Translations under genes and position numbers: made by a program
Part shown: one piece after another, positions 8,782 through 18,370 of the stretch
Layout of the letters: the number at the start of each line of letters is the position of its first letter
Numbering within the stretch: position 1 is the first letter of the stretch
Assembly (NCBI RefSeq): GCF_000373645.1
Contig: NZ_KB892046.1
Span: 62,001 to 126,000, forward strand
Origin: Streptomyces sp. ATexAB-D23
GTDB lineage: Bacteria > Actinomycetota > Actinomycetes > Streptomycetales > Streptomycetaceae
Length of the DNA stretch: 64,000 nt
Reading direction: 5' to 3'
Notes under the pieces: generated by a model
Told to the model about the DNA's origin: nothing
Databases searched by the model: none
The model's input: the letters and a program-made list of their open reading frames with translations, nothing else

Positions 8782-9391
8782 AGTCCGCTTCCGGGGCCGG
8801 TGCCAGCAGCAGGTGACAGGCCATCCGCAGGTCGGCGTCGGCCTCGTGCGGGGTGAGCCGTTCGTTGAGCCGGGACTGAAGCACCCCGTACCAGAGCAGG
8901 ATCAGCAGCCGCAGCCGGGCGACGTGGTGTTCCGTGGGCCGCTCGACCTCCCAGGCCCGCAGCAGCAGGTCGAGGAAGCCCGAGTCGATCCGGGCCAGAT
9001 CCGGCACGGTCGAGGCGCGGGCGGCGTTCGCGGACTGGATCATCGCGGTGGCCAGCGCCGGCCTGCGCAGCAGGTTACGGGTGGCGCTGCCCAGCGTCTC
9101 GAACACGGCGTCCTCGGGCGAGGTGCCCGCCGGGCGCTTGGGCACCCGCGCGGCGAACCCCTCGATCTGGTCGGCCATCAACGCGGTGAACAGGTGCGTC
9201 TTCGACGGGAAGTACCGGTACAGGGTGCCGATGGCCACCCCCGCGCCCTTCGCCACCTCGTGCATCTGCACGCGTTCGAGACCGGTCTCGGCGGCGAGGT
9301 CCGCCGCCGCCCTCAGGATGCTCTGACGGCGTGCGCGCTGGCGGGGCGAACTGGGCTCGGCCCCTGCCCTGGCCTCGGCGATTCTGGGCAC
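8780..9391 (-). CDS. TetR-family repressor, KstR-like
   Basis: 203 residues. The N-terminal helix-turn-helix (about residues 20-65) reads VQMHEVAKGAGVAIGTLYRYFPSK, very close in wording to KstR, the master cholesterol repressor of actinobacteria (VQMRAVADRADVAVGTLYRYFPSK, from memory). The C-terminal half also keeps the PTEDQYHIAR-like stretch as PTEHHVARLR. The start is a GTG behind GGGAGGAGGGG. It is divergent from the KstD gene and probably represses that operon and possibly itself in response to a steroid or its CoA ester. KstR orthology is inferred; another TetR subgroup is possible. Confidence 0.75.
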   Translation of the reverse strand: MPRIAEARAGAEPSSPRQRARRQSILRAAADLAAETGLERVQMHEVAKGAGVAIGTLYRYFPSKTHLFTALMADQIEGFAARVPKRPAGTSPEDAVFETLGSATRNLLRRPALATAMIQSANAARASTVPDLARIDSGFLDLLLRAWEVERPTEHHVARLRLLILLWYGVLQSRLNERLTPHEADADLRMACHLLLAPAPEAD

Positions 9392-9487
9392 GCGCCCCTC
9401 CTCCCGGCGTTCGGTTTCATGTCAACGGCCTCCGACAATACGCGTCCCCGCCGCCCGCGTCAGGCGTCGCCCGCCCCGGGTACCGGT

Positions 9488-9531
9488 CAGCGGGACCGGA
9501 CCCTCCGCGGCCGCCCGGGACGGGGTCTGCT
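9488..9531 (+). promoter_or_regulatory. CAGCGGGACC box upstream of kstD
   Basis: The 10-base box at 9488-9497 matches the CAGYGGGAYG box found before three other steroid genes in 9 of 10 positions. Twenty-eight bases further on is TCTGCT, a poor -10 (T at both ends only). This is therefore the weakest member of the set. Confidence 0.35.
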
Positions 9532-9571
9532 GGCCCGGCACGACCACCGAGCGGCAGAAGGGGCACACCTC

Positions 9572-11122
9572 ATGCGGGACGGCCAGGACTGGCACGCCAC
9601 CCACGACGTGATCGTCGTCGGGTCCGGCGCGGGAGCGATGACCGGGGCCCTCACGGCCGCCGGGGACGGCCTCGACACCGTCGTACTGGAGCGGACCGCG
9701 CTGCTCGGCGGCACGTCCGCCTACTCCGGGGCCGCCTGCTGGCTGCCCGGCACCCAGGTGCAGGAACGCGCCGGCCTCGGCGACTCGGCCGAGGACGCCC
9801 GGGACTACCTGCGGACCCTGCTCGGCGACAGCGAGGCGGCCCGCCGGGACGCCTTCCTGGGGCACGCGCCCGGCCTGGTCGCCCGGCTGGAGAGCGACCC
9901 CGCCCTCGCCTTCCGCTGGCAGGCCTTCCCCGACTACGTCGCCGCCCCCGGCCGCATGGACGCGGGCCGCTCCTTCGTCCCGCTCGACCTGGACCCGGCC
10001 GAGCTGGGCGACCTCGCCGGCCTGGTGCGCCCCGCCGTCGACCGGGACCGGGCCGGCCAGGGGCACCCCGACGCCCCGCTCACCCAGGGCCGCGCCCTGA
10101 TCGGCCGCCTCCTGCTGGCCCTCACCCGCACCGGCAACGCCCGCATCCGCACCCGGCACCACGTCACCGGGCTGACCAGCGAGGACGGCCGGATCACCGG
10201 GGTCGAGGCCCGCACCCCGCACGGCACCGTCCGGATACGGGCCAGGCGCGGGGTCCTGCTGGCGGCCGGCGGCTTCGAGGGCGACGACACCCTGCGCACC
10301 GAGCACGGCGTGCCCGGCCGGGCGGCGTGGAGCATGGCGCCGGGCGGCACCAACACCGGGGAGCTGCTGCGCGCCGCCACCGGGGCGGGCGCCGCCACCG
10401 CGCTCCTGGACGAGGCCTGGTGGTGCCCGGGGACCGAACTGCCCGACGGATCGGCCGCCTTCACCCTCGGCCTGCGCGGCGGTCTGATGGTGGACGGCTC
10501 GGGGCGGCGGTTCGCCAACGAGTCCCTGCCCTACGACCGCATGGGCCGGGCCATCGCGGAGGCGGGGGGAGCGGACGCCTCCGTCCACCTGGTCTTCGAC
10601 TCACGCGAGGGCGGCGCGCTGCCCGCCATCACCGTGCCGCCCACCGCACCGGCCGGGCACCTGGCGGCCGGCACCTGGGTGCGGGCGGATACGCCGGCGG
10701 AACTCGCCGGGCTCATCGGGGTGCCGGCCGCCGCCCTCACCGCGACCCTCGCCCGCTTCAACGGGTTCGCCGCGTCCGGCACCGACGAGGACCACCACCG
10801 CGGCGAGGACCCGTACGACCTGTTCTTCGCGGACCGGGCCGGTGCCCCCGGGCCCAACCCGTGCCTGGTCCCGCTCGACCGTCCGCCGTACTACGCGGCC
10901 CGGCTGGTCCTCGCCGACCTCGGCACCAAGGGCGGCCTGCGCACGGACCCCGACGCGCGCGTCCTGGACACGGCGGGCCGCCCGCTGCCCGGCCTGTACG
11001 CCGCCGGCAACACCAGCGCCTCCTTCACCGGCCGTGTCTACCCGGGCCCCGGCGTGCCCATCGGCACCGCCATGGTCTTCGCCTCGCTGGCCGTGCGGCA
11101 CATGGCCGGCCGGGCCCTCTGA
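9572..11122 (+). CDS. kstD: 3-ketosteroid delta-1-dehydrogenase family flavoprotein (KstD)
   Basis: 516 residues. The FAD-binding GSGAG motif is at residues 17-21, followed by LLGGTSAYSGAACWLPG and, at the C-terminus, YAAGNTSASFTGRVYPGPGVPIGTAMVF. The Tyr-Pro-Gly-Pro-Gly element corresponds to the catalytic Tyr and Gly near the C-terminus of KstD enzymes. The reaction desaturates C1-C2 of ring A in 3-keto-4-ene steroids, a prerequisite for opening ring B together with KshAB. The start follows AGAAGGGG. The gene is divergent from the KstR-like regulator. A related delta-4(5-alpha) or other flavin steroid dehydrogenase cannot be excluded. Confidence 0.82.
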   Translation: MRDGQDWHATHDVIVVGSGAGAMTGALTAAGDGLDTVVLERTALLGGTSAYSGAACWLPGTQVQERAGLGDSAEDARDYLRTLLGDSEAARRDAFLGHAPGLVARLESDPALAFRWQAFPDYVAAPGRMDAGRSFVPLDLDPAELGDLAGLVRPAVDRDRAGQGHPDAPLTQGRALIGRLLLALTRTGNARIRTRHHVTGLTSEDGRITGVEARTPHGTVRIRARRGVLLAAGGFEGDDTLRTEHGVPGRAAWSMAPGGTNTGELLRAATGAGAATALLDEAWWCPGTELPDGSAAFTLGLRGGLMVDGSGRRFANESLPYDRMGRAIAEAGGADASVHLVFDSREGGALPAITVPPTAPAGHLAAGTWVRADTPAELAGLIGVPAAALTATLARFNGFAASGTDEDHHRGEDPYDLFFADRAGAPGPNPCLVPLDRPPYYAARLVLADLGTKGGLRTDPDARVLDTAGRPLPGLYAAGNTSASFTGRVYPGPGVPIGTAMVFASLAVRHMAGRAL

Positions 11123-11145
11123 CCCCGGGCCCCGGGCATCCCGGC

Positions 11146-11189
11146 CAGTGGGATGCCCGGGGCACACCCCCGTACACCCGCTCTACGGT
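11146..11189 (+). promoter_or_regulatory. Putative activator-dependent promoter: CAGTGGGATG-N28-TACGGT
   Basis: Box at 11146-11155, -10-like TACGGT at 11184-11189, with exactly 28 bases between. No TTGACA-like -35 is present, so the box sits where a class II activator would touch RNA polymerase (about -41 to -50). The start codon follows at 11228. Confidence 0.5.
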
Positions 11190-11227
11190 CGCGGCACCGG
11201 GTCCGGCCGGCACGAGAGAGGCACTCG

Positions 11228-12022
11228 ATGATCGACAAGAACCTGTACGGACCGTGGGCGGTCGTCGCCGGAGGGTCCGAGGGCGTGGGCGCCTCCTTCG
11301 CCCACCAGCTCGCGGACGCCGGGATCAACCTGGTCCTGATCGCCCGCAAGCCCGGCCCCCTGGAGGAGACCGCCGCCCGGGTACGCGCCCGGGGCGTCGA
11401 GGTCCGCACCCTCGCGCTCGACCTGCTCGACCCCGGGGCCCCGGACGAGGTCGCGGCGGCCACGGACGGACTGGAGGTCGGCCTGCTGGTCTTCAACGCC
11501 GGGGCCAACAGCTACGGCCACGACTTCGTCTCCGGGGACCTGGAGCGGGTGCAGGGAGTCCTGGACCTCAACATCACCGCGCAGCTCGCCCTGACCCATC
11601 ACTTCGGGGCTCCGATGAAGGAGCGGGGCCGGGGCGGCATCCTGCTCGTCGGCTCGCTCTCCGGCTACCTCGGACAGGCCCGCATCAGCGTCTACTCGGC
11701 GGCCAAGGCCTTCAGCCGGGTCTTCGCGGAGGGCCTGTGGCTGGAGCTGCGGCCGCACGGCGTGCACGTCCTGGAGCTGGTGCTCGGTGTGACCCGCACC
11801 CCCGCCATGGAGCGTGCCGGACTGCGCATGGACCTGCCGGGCCTGCGGGTCGCCGAACCGGACGACGTCGCCCGGGAGGGGCTGGAACACCTCGCCGACG
11901 GCCCCGTCCACATCGCGGGCGGCAATGCCCCGGCGGCCGAGAAGCGCAGCGGATTCCCGCGCGCCGAACTGGTGCTCGGGGCCGACGAGGCGTCCCGGCG
12001 GCTCCTGCCGCCGGCCTCCTGA
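11228..12022 (+). CDS. Short-chain dehydrogenase/reductase
   Basis: 264 residues. Cofactor motif AGGSEGVG (in place of TGxxxGxG), a FNAGANS in place of NNAG, and the catalytic set GSLSGY with YSAAKAF. The WAVVAGGSEGVGASFA and LGVTRTPAMER wording places it with SDRs of the YqjQ/DltE-like group rather than with FabG. It lies between kstD and fadD3 in one apparent operon, so a steroid or HIP alcohol/ketone is a plausible substrate. The specific reaction is unknown. Confidence 0.75.
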   Translation: MIDKNLYGPWAVVAGGSEGVGASFAHQLADAGINLVLIARKPGPLEETAARVRARGVEVRTLALDLLDPGAPDEVAAATDGLEVGLLVFNAGANSYGHDFVSGDLERVQGVLDLNITAQLALTHHFGAPMKERGRGGILLVGSLSGYLGQARISVYSAAKAFSRVFAEGLWLELRPHGVHVLELVLGVTRTPAMERAGLRMDLPGLRVAEPDDVAREGLEHLADGPVHIAGGNAPAAEKRSGFPRAELVLGADEASRRLLPPAS

Positions 12023-12068
12023 CACCACCGGCCCGCCGCACCCCCGACCGCCCCCTCCCGGAGAGCAG

Positions 12069-13670
12069 ATGAGCGAGACCGAGCACCCCCTCACGATTCC
12101 CGGCGCCCTCGCCCTCGCCGCCGCCCACCACCCCGGCCGGGACGCGGTCGTGTCCGGTGACACCCGGCTGACCTGGGCGCAGTTGCGCGACCGGGTGCAC
12201 GCCGCCGTGAAGTCGCTGATCGCGCTCGGTGTCCGGCCCGGCGACCGGGTCGCCGTCTGGGCACCCAACAGCCACCACTGGGTGGTCGCCGCGCTCGCCG
12301 CGACCTCGGCCGGGGCCGTGCTGGTCCCCGTCAACACCCGCTACCGGGGCGAGGAGGCGCGCCGGCTCCTGGAACGCGGCGGGGTGCGGCTGCTGTTCGT
12401 GGAGAACGGCTTCCTGGGAAAGGACTACCTCGCCATGCTCGGGGCGGGCCCGGAAGCCGGCGAGGAGGGCCGGCCGGTGCCCGGACTGCCCGCCGTGGAA
12501 CGGGTCGTGGTCTTCGACGACGACACCCGCGGGCGTCCCGGCACCCAGCCGTGGGACGGGTTCCTGCGCGAGGGCGCGCACCTGTCCGACGCCGGGGCCG
12601 CCGCCCGGGGCGCCGCCGTACACCCCGACGACCCGTCCGACCTGCTCTTCACCTCGGGCACGACCGGCCGCCCCAAGGGCGCCCTGACCACGCACCGGCA
12701 GAACCTCACCACGTACCGGGCGTGGAGCAGCCGGACCGGGGTCACCGGAGACGACCGCTGTCTGGTCGTCAACCCGCTGTTCCACTGCTTCGGGTACAAG
12801 GCCGGGGTCCTCGCCTGCCTGGTGCGCGGCGCCACCATGGTCCTCCAGCCGGTCTTCGACGTGGAGCGGGTCCTGCGCGCCGTCGAGACCGAGCGGATCA
12901 CCGTGCTCCCCGGCCCGCCCACCATCTACACCGAACTGCTGGACGCGCCCGCCCGGCACCGTCACGACCTGTCGTCGCTGCGGCTCGCGGTGACCGGCGC
13001 CGCCGTCGTGCCGGTCGCCCTCGTCCGGCGGATGCGGGCCGAACTCTTCCCCGACGTGCTCACCGCGTACGGACTGACCGAGAGCTGTGGCACGGTCAGC
13101 GTCTGCTCGGCCGACGACGACGCCGAGACCGTCGCGCTCACCTCGGGCCGCCCCATCGACGGCACCGAAGTACGGATCGGGGACGCCGAGGGCACCCCGC
13201 GGCCCGCCGGACGGGACGGCCGCATCCTGGTGCGCGGCTTCCACGTCATGCTCGGCTACCTGGACGACCCGGCGGCGACCGCGGCGGCCGTCGACGCCGA
13301 AGGATGGCTCGACACGGGCGACATCGGCCACCTCGACCCACGCGGCAACCTGGTGATCACCGGACGCTCCAAGGACCTCTTCGTGGTCGGCGGCTTCAAC
13401 GTCTATCCGGCGGAGGTCGAGCAGGTGCTCGCCGCCCACGACGCCGTCGCCGAGGCCGCCGTGGTCGCGATGCCCGACGCCCGCCTCGGCGAGGTCGGCC
13501 GCGCGTTCGTGACGGTCAGACCAGGCACCGGGGCAGCCCCGGACGATCTGATCGCCCACTGCCGCGAACGGATCGCCAACTTCAAGGTCCCGCGCGAGGT
13601 CGTGGTCCTCGGGAGCCTGCCGCGCAACGCCACGGGCAAGGTGGACAAGGCCGCCTTGCGGACGATCTGA
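12069..13670 (+). CDS. fadD3: HIP-CoA ligase FadD3
   Basis: 533 residues, an ANL-superfamily ligase with LLFTSGTTGRPKGALT (P-loop), TAYGLTESCG, DTGDIGHLDPRGNLVITGR and the C-terminal NATGKVDK lysine motif. Long stretches read like FadD3 (Rv3561), including VNPLFHCFGYKAGVLACLVRGAT and VLPGPPTIYTELLDAPAR. FadD3 activates HIP, the C/D-ring propanoate left after rings A and B are removed, as its CoA thioester and so commits it to ring opening. HsaA follows 39 bases later. GGAGAG precedes the start. Confidence 0.9.
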   Translation: MSETEHPLTIPGALALAAAHHPGRDAVVSGDTRLTWAQLRDRVHAAVKSLIALGVRPGDRVAVWAPNSHHWVVAALAATSAGAVLVPVNTRYRGEEARRLLERGGVRLLFVENGFLGKDYLAMLGAGPEAGEEGRPVPGLPAVERVVVFDDDTRGRPGTQPWDGFLREGAHLSDAGAAARGAAVHPDDPSDLLFTSGTTGRPKGALTTHRQNLTTYRAWSSRTGVTGDDRCLVVNPLFHCFGYKAGVLACLVRGATMVLQPVFDVERVLRAVETERITVLPGPPTIYTELLDAPARHRHDLSSLRLAVTGAAVVPVALVRRMRAELFPDVLTAYGLTESCGTVSVCSADDDAETVALTSGRPIDGTEVRIGDAEGTPRPAGRDGRILVRGFHVMLGYLDDPAATAAAVDAEGWLDTGDIGHLDPRGNLVITGRSKDLFVVGGFNVYPAEVEQVLAAHDAVAEAAVVAMPDARLGEVGRAFVTVRPGTGAAPDDLIAHCRERIANFKVPREVVVLGSLPRNATGKVDKAALRTI

Positions 13671-13709
13671 CCGCACCCCGCACGGTGCGACGAGCGAGGG
13701 AGAGCGACG

Positions 13710-14876
13710 ATGGGCAACGAGGTTCTGGAATCGGTACGCGCCCTGCTGCCGGCCATCGGGAAACGGGCCGTCACCACGGATGAGGAACGGCGGATACCGC
13801 AGGTCACCGTCCGCGAACTGGCCGGTGCCGGGGTGTTCCGGATGCTCCAGCCGGCCCGCTACGGCGGCCTGGAGGGGGACCCGGCCGACTTCTACCAGGT
13901 GGTGCGGGCGATCTCCGCCGTCTGCTGCTCCACCGGCTGGGTGGCCTCCGTCCTCGGCGTGCACCCCTGGCAGTTGGGCCTGTTCCCCAAGCAGGCGCAG
14001 GAGGACGTGTGGGGTGAGGACCCGGACACCCGCATCTCCTCCTCGTACGCGCCGGTCGGCCGGCTCACCCCCGTCGACGGCGGCTACGAACTGGCCGGGC
14101 GGTGGAGCTTCTCCTCCGGCTGCGACCACGCCTCCTGGGCGCTGCTGGGCGCCCTCGTCGTCGGCGCGCAGGGCCGGCCCGTCGACTTCCTCACCGTTCT
14201 GGTGCCCCGCCGCGACTACCGGATCGAGGACATGTGGGACGTGGTCGGGCTCCGGGGCACCGCCAGCAACGACATCATCGTCGAGAAGGCGTTCGTACCG
14301 GCCCACCGGGTGCTGCGCAACTACGAGCAGGCCAGGCTGAAGGTGCCGGGACAGCAGGTCAACCCGGGCCCGCTCTACCGGCTGCCGTTCGGTGCGATCT
14401 TCACGAGCGCCATCACCGCACCCGTGATCGGGGCGGTGTCCGGCGGCTACGACTCGTACGTGCGGCGGATGAAGGAGCGGGTACGCCTCAGCCTGGGCGG
14501 CGGCAGGTTCACCGAGGACCCCTTCGCCCAGGTCGCCATCGCCCGCGCCGCGTCCGACATCGACGCGACGGTGCTCCAGATGGACCGCAACCTGCGCGAA
14601 CTGTCCGAACTCGCCGCCGCCGGCCGGGAGATACCCATGGAGCTGCGCCTGCGCACCCGCCGCGACCAGGTCCGGGGCACCGAACGGGCCGTCGCCGCGA
14701 TCGACCTGCTCTTCAAGACCGCGGGCGGCAACGCGCTCCGGCGCGGCAACCCCGTCGAACGCGCCTGGCGCGACGCCCACGCGGGCAGCGTCCACGTCGC
14801 CAACGACGTGGAACGCGCGCTCGCCATGTACGGCCGGGGCGCCTTCGGCCTGACCGTCGAGGACAACCTCGTCTGA
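13710..14876 (+). CDS. hsaA: HsaA, 3-HSA hydroxylase oxygenase component
   Basis: 388 residues of the flavin-dependent, acyl-CoA dehydrogenase-fold two-component monooxygenase family. HsaA hydroxylates the phenolic seco-steroid 3-HSA at C4 to the catechol 3,4-DHSA, using reduced flavin from HsaB. The strings VWGEDPDTRISSSYAP, WSFSSGCDHASWALLG, VVGLRGTASND and RDAHAGSVHVANDVERA match HsaA closely (compared from memory with Rv3570c). HsaB, the dioxygenase HsaC and hydrolase HsaD, usually beside hsaA, are not in the window, so they must be elsewhere if the pathway is complete. Confidence 0.9.
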   Translation: MGNEVLESVRALLPAIGKRAVTTDEERRIPQVTVRELAGAGVFRMLQPARYGGLEGDPADFYQVVRAISAVCCSTGWVASVLGVHPWQLGLFPKQAQEDVWGEDPDTRISSSYAPVGRLTPVDGGYELAGRWSFSSGCDHASWALLGALVVGAQGRPVDFLTVLVPRRDYRIEDMWDVVGLRGTASNDIIVEKAFVPAHRVLRNYEQARLKVPGQQVNPGPLYRLPFGAIFTSAITAPVIGAVSGGYDSYVRRMKERVRLSLGGGRFTEDPFAQVAIARAASDIDATVLQMDRNLRELSELAAAGREIPMELRLRTRRDQVRGTERAVAAIDLLFKTAGGNALRRGNPVERAWRDAHAGSVHVANDVERALAMYGRGAFGLTVEDNLV

Positions 14877-14896
14877 GCCCCGGCCGCGGGCCCGCG

Positions 14897-17403
14897 TCAG
14901 CCCTGCCGTTCCCGGAGCGCCTTGCGCGCCGGCAGGGTGACGGCGGCGAGGGCGAGGCACACCGCTGCCGCGGCGAAGGACCCGTACACGAGCGGGGGCA
15001 CGTACGGGGCCTCGCCCGTCAGGCCGCGCGTCATCGGGATCAGGGTGGCCGAGGCGATGGCGGTGCCCAGGACGACGCCGGCCACCGCCACCAGCAGCCC
15101 CTCCCAGCGCAGCATGTCCATCACCTGGCGCCTGGTGGCGCCGACGAGGCGGAGCATGCCCAGCTCACGGCGGCGGTCGAGCACGGTCATCACGAGGGTG
15201 TTGGCGGCGGCGAGGGCGGCGAAACCGCCCAGGACCGCGGCCATGGTGTTGTTGGCCCAGGCGTTGAGCTCGCGGTCGGTGGTCTGCCCGACCGCGTAGC
15301 CGGCCGCGTCGGTGACCGTGCCCAGCGGGGCGAGGGCCTCCGCGTGCCCGCCGCGTACCAGCAGCGTGGTGTCGAACCCCGAGGTGACGTGGGCGGCGAG
15401 CGACGCGCGGTCCATGGTCACGGCCGCCAGGCCGAGCCCCCGGCCGTACACGGCGACGACCTCGGGGCTGGTCCTGGTGCCGTCCGGAAGGTACATCGGC
15501 AGCTTGTCGCCGACCCCGGCCCCGGCCGACATGGCGAGCGTCCGGTCGATGGCGATCCTGCCCTTGCCGATCCGGTCCAGACTGCCGCCGCGCACATCGA
15601 GGTCCTGCACCTGTGCGAGCCCCGCGCCGGAACCGGAGACGCCCTGGACCGACGAGCCCTCCAGCCACCGGTCGCCGCCCGACCCGACCGGCACGAGCAC
15701 CTGTGTGTCGAGCAGACCCACCGCCGCCTCGACCCCGGGCGTGCGGGCGGCCCGGCGCACCGCGTCGGCGGGCAGTCCGGCGGGGTGGGTGACGACATGG
15801 TCCGCGATGACACCGGCGCGCAACTGCTTCGCCGCCACATGGCTCTCGCTCGTGTGCATGAAGGCGAGCGTCGACGCGAAGGCCATGGCCAGCACGATCG
15901 GGGTGATCGCGGAGGCCAGCCGGCGGGCGTTCGTACGGGAGTTGGCGGCGGCGAGCGTGGCCGGAGCGGCGCCGCGGGCGTCCAGCGCGAGCCCCAGCAG
16001 CGCCGCGCACAGCCGCGCCACCAGCGGGCCGAGCAGTGCCACGGCGAGCATGAACAGCATGACGACGCCGAGGGCGGCGTTGGCCGCGTCCTCCCCGGCC
16101 GAGCGGGCGGCGTAGACCGTGAAGAACCCGCCGCCGACCAGCGCGCCCAGGCCCAGCACGGTACGGATCACACCGGGCCGCAGCCGCTCCACCGATGCCT
16201 CGGCGAGCGCCTGGCCCGGCTTGGTCTTCGCCGGCCGGCGTCCGGCGGCCCAGCCCGCGGTGAGCGCGGTCAGCAGCACCGTACCGACGGCGACGACGAG
16301 CGGAATCCAGGAGACACGCAGGTCCACCGGGCCAGGGACGGCCCCGCGGTCCTTCAGCTGTGCGAACCACCAGTGCGCGAGTCCGATCCCGGGCAGACAG
16401 CCGATGAACCCGGCGAGCGGTGCGACGAGCAGCGCCTCGGAGGCGACCGCGCGGCGGATCTGCCGGGGGGTGGCACCGACGGCGCGCAGCAGCGCGAACT
16501 CCCGGGCGCGCTGGGCGACGGACAGCGCGACCGTGCCGGACGCCGTGAAGACCGCGACCATGGCGGCGATCCCGCCGAAGGAGCCGCCGAGCCCGGTGAG
16601 CGTCTCCCTGGCGTATCCGAGTCCGTGGTCCTCGACAGCGCCGCGGCCGTCGCCCGTGTGCACCCGGGCGCCGGTGCCGGAGAGCGCCTTCCGCACCCCG
16701 GCGGCGAGGGCCGTCCCGTCCGCGGGGGAGGCCCCCTCCTCTGCCAGGACGGCGATGGCGTCGGCCCTGCCGGGGTGGCCGGCGAGCACCGGGGACTGGG
16801 CGTCGGCGAACCAGCCCGTAGCTCCCTCGGTCACGTCGTCGCCGGCTCCGGCCCGCGCCAGCCCACAGACGCGGAAGGCGGTCCGCCCGGTGGCCGTTTC
16901 GAGCGTGACGGTGTCGCCGACGCCCGCCTTCGCGGCCCGTGCGGCGGCGGCGTCGAGCACGACCTCGCCGGACCGGGGCGCGGCACCGGAGGTGAGCGCG
17001 GTGCCGGTGAAGGCGTGCGACCCCCAGCCATGGCCCGTCAGTACGTCCTCGCCCAGGCGCGCCGGGAACGTGAAGTCCGCTACCGCGGCCCCGGCGCCGG
17101 GCACCCGGGCCGCCTTCCCCGCCAGCGAGGTGTCCACGCGTGCCGTGTCCGGGAGCGGGTTCGCCGACTCGGAGCGGCTGTCGCCACTGCCCGTGACGAG
17201 GCGGGCGTACTGGTCCGCCGCCACGACGACCGGTGCCCGCGCGTACCGCTGGGCCGGGACCGACGCGCGGGAGCCCGTCTCCAGGAGGATGCCGCAGGCG
17301 GAGATGATCAGCGCCGCCATCATCAGCGCCACGAACGTGCCGGCGAACGACGCGGGCTTGAAGCGGACGGCCGCGCGGGCGAGTCCGTTGGGGACGAGGA
17401 GAC

Positions 17404-17407
<4 letters not shown>
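14897..17407 (-). CDS. FtsX-family ABC transporter permease
   Basis: 836 residues. MacB/FtsX-type permease with an N-terminal membrane anchor (residues 14-36, FAGTFVALMMAALIISACGILL), a large extracytoplasmic domain, and two FtsX blocks of membrane helices (one near the middle, one at the C-terminus with VLDRRRELGMLRLVGATRRQVM). Such systems export lipids, peptides or antibiotics or act mechanically; the substrate is not evident. It starts at a GTG overlapping the ATPase stop by 4 bases. A much longer reading upstream would overlap the ATPase gene and is not real. It is convergent with hsaA, only 20 bases away. Confidence 0.88.
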
Positions 17408-18219
<812 letters not shown>

Positions 18220-18249
18220 GTCAGTCCCTCTCACGATCCTTCGAGCCGA

Positions 18250-18269
18250 TGATCCGACGCTACGGATCA
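18250..18269 (-). promoter_or_regulatory. Inverted repeat TGATCCG-N6-CGGATCA enclosing a -10 hexamer
   Basis: A perfect 7-bp inverted repeat whose 6-base spacer reads TAGCGT on the minus strand, a good Streptomyces -10. It lies 30-50 bases before the ABC ATPase start. A dimeric repressor bound here would cover the -10 directly. No regulator gene adjoins. Confidence 0.55.
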
Positions 18270-18324
18270 CGGAGATGACGGGCCATGACGGCTGCTGGCG
18301 GATCGGGGGTGGGGATAACCTGAG

Positions 18325-18362
18325 GCCGGGGCCGTCGCCGCGTCGGCGACGAGGGCCCCGGC
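18325..18362 (-). terminator. Strong terminator hairpin after the serine hydrolase
   Basis: GCCGGGGCC-GTCGCCG pairs with CGGCGAC-GA-GGCCCCGGC to form a long GC stem beginning 8 bases past the stop of the minus-strand gene at 18371. Confidence 0.7.
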
Positions 18363-18370
18363 TCAGCGGC

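Noticed and set aside
14877..14896. Terminator between hsaA and the FtsX permease
   Set aside because: Only a loop-less palindrome GCGGGCCCGC is present in the 20-base gap, insufficient for a call.
11712..14960. Very long minus-strand open frame (1082 codons)
   Set aside because: It lies antisense to the SDR, fadD3 and hsaA, has no recognisable domain, and such frames are common opposite GC-rich genes.
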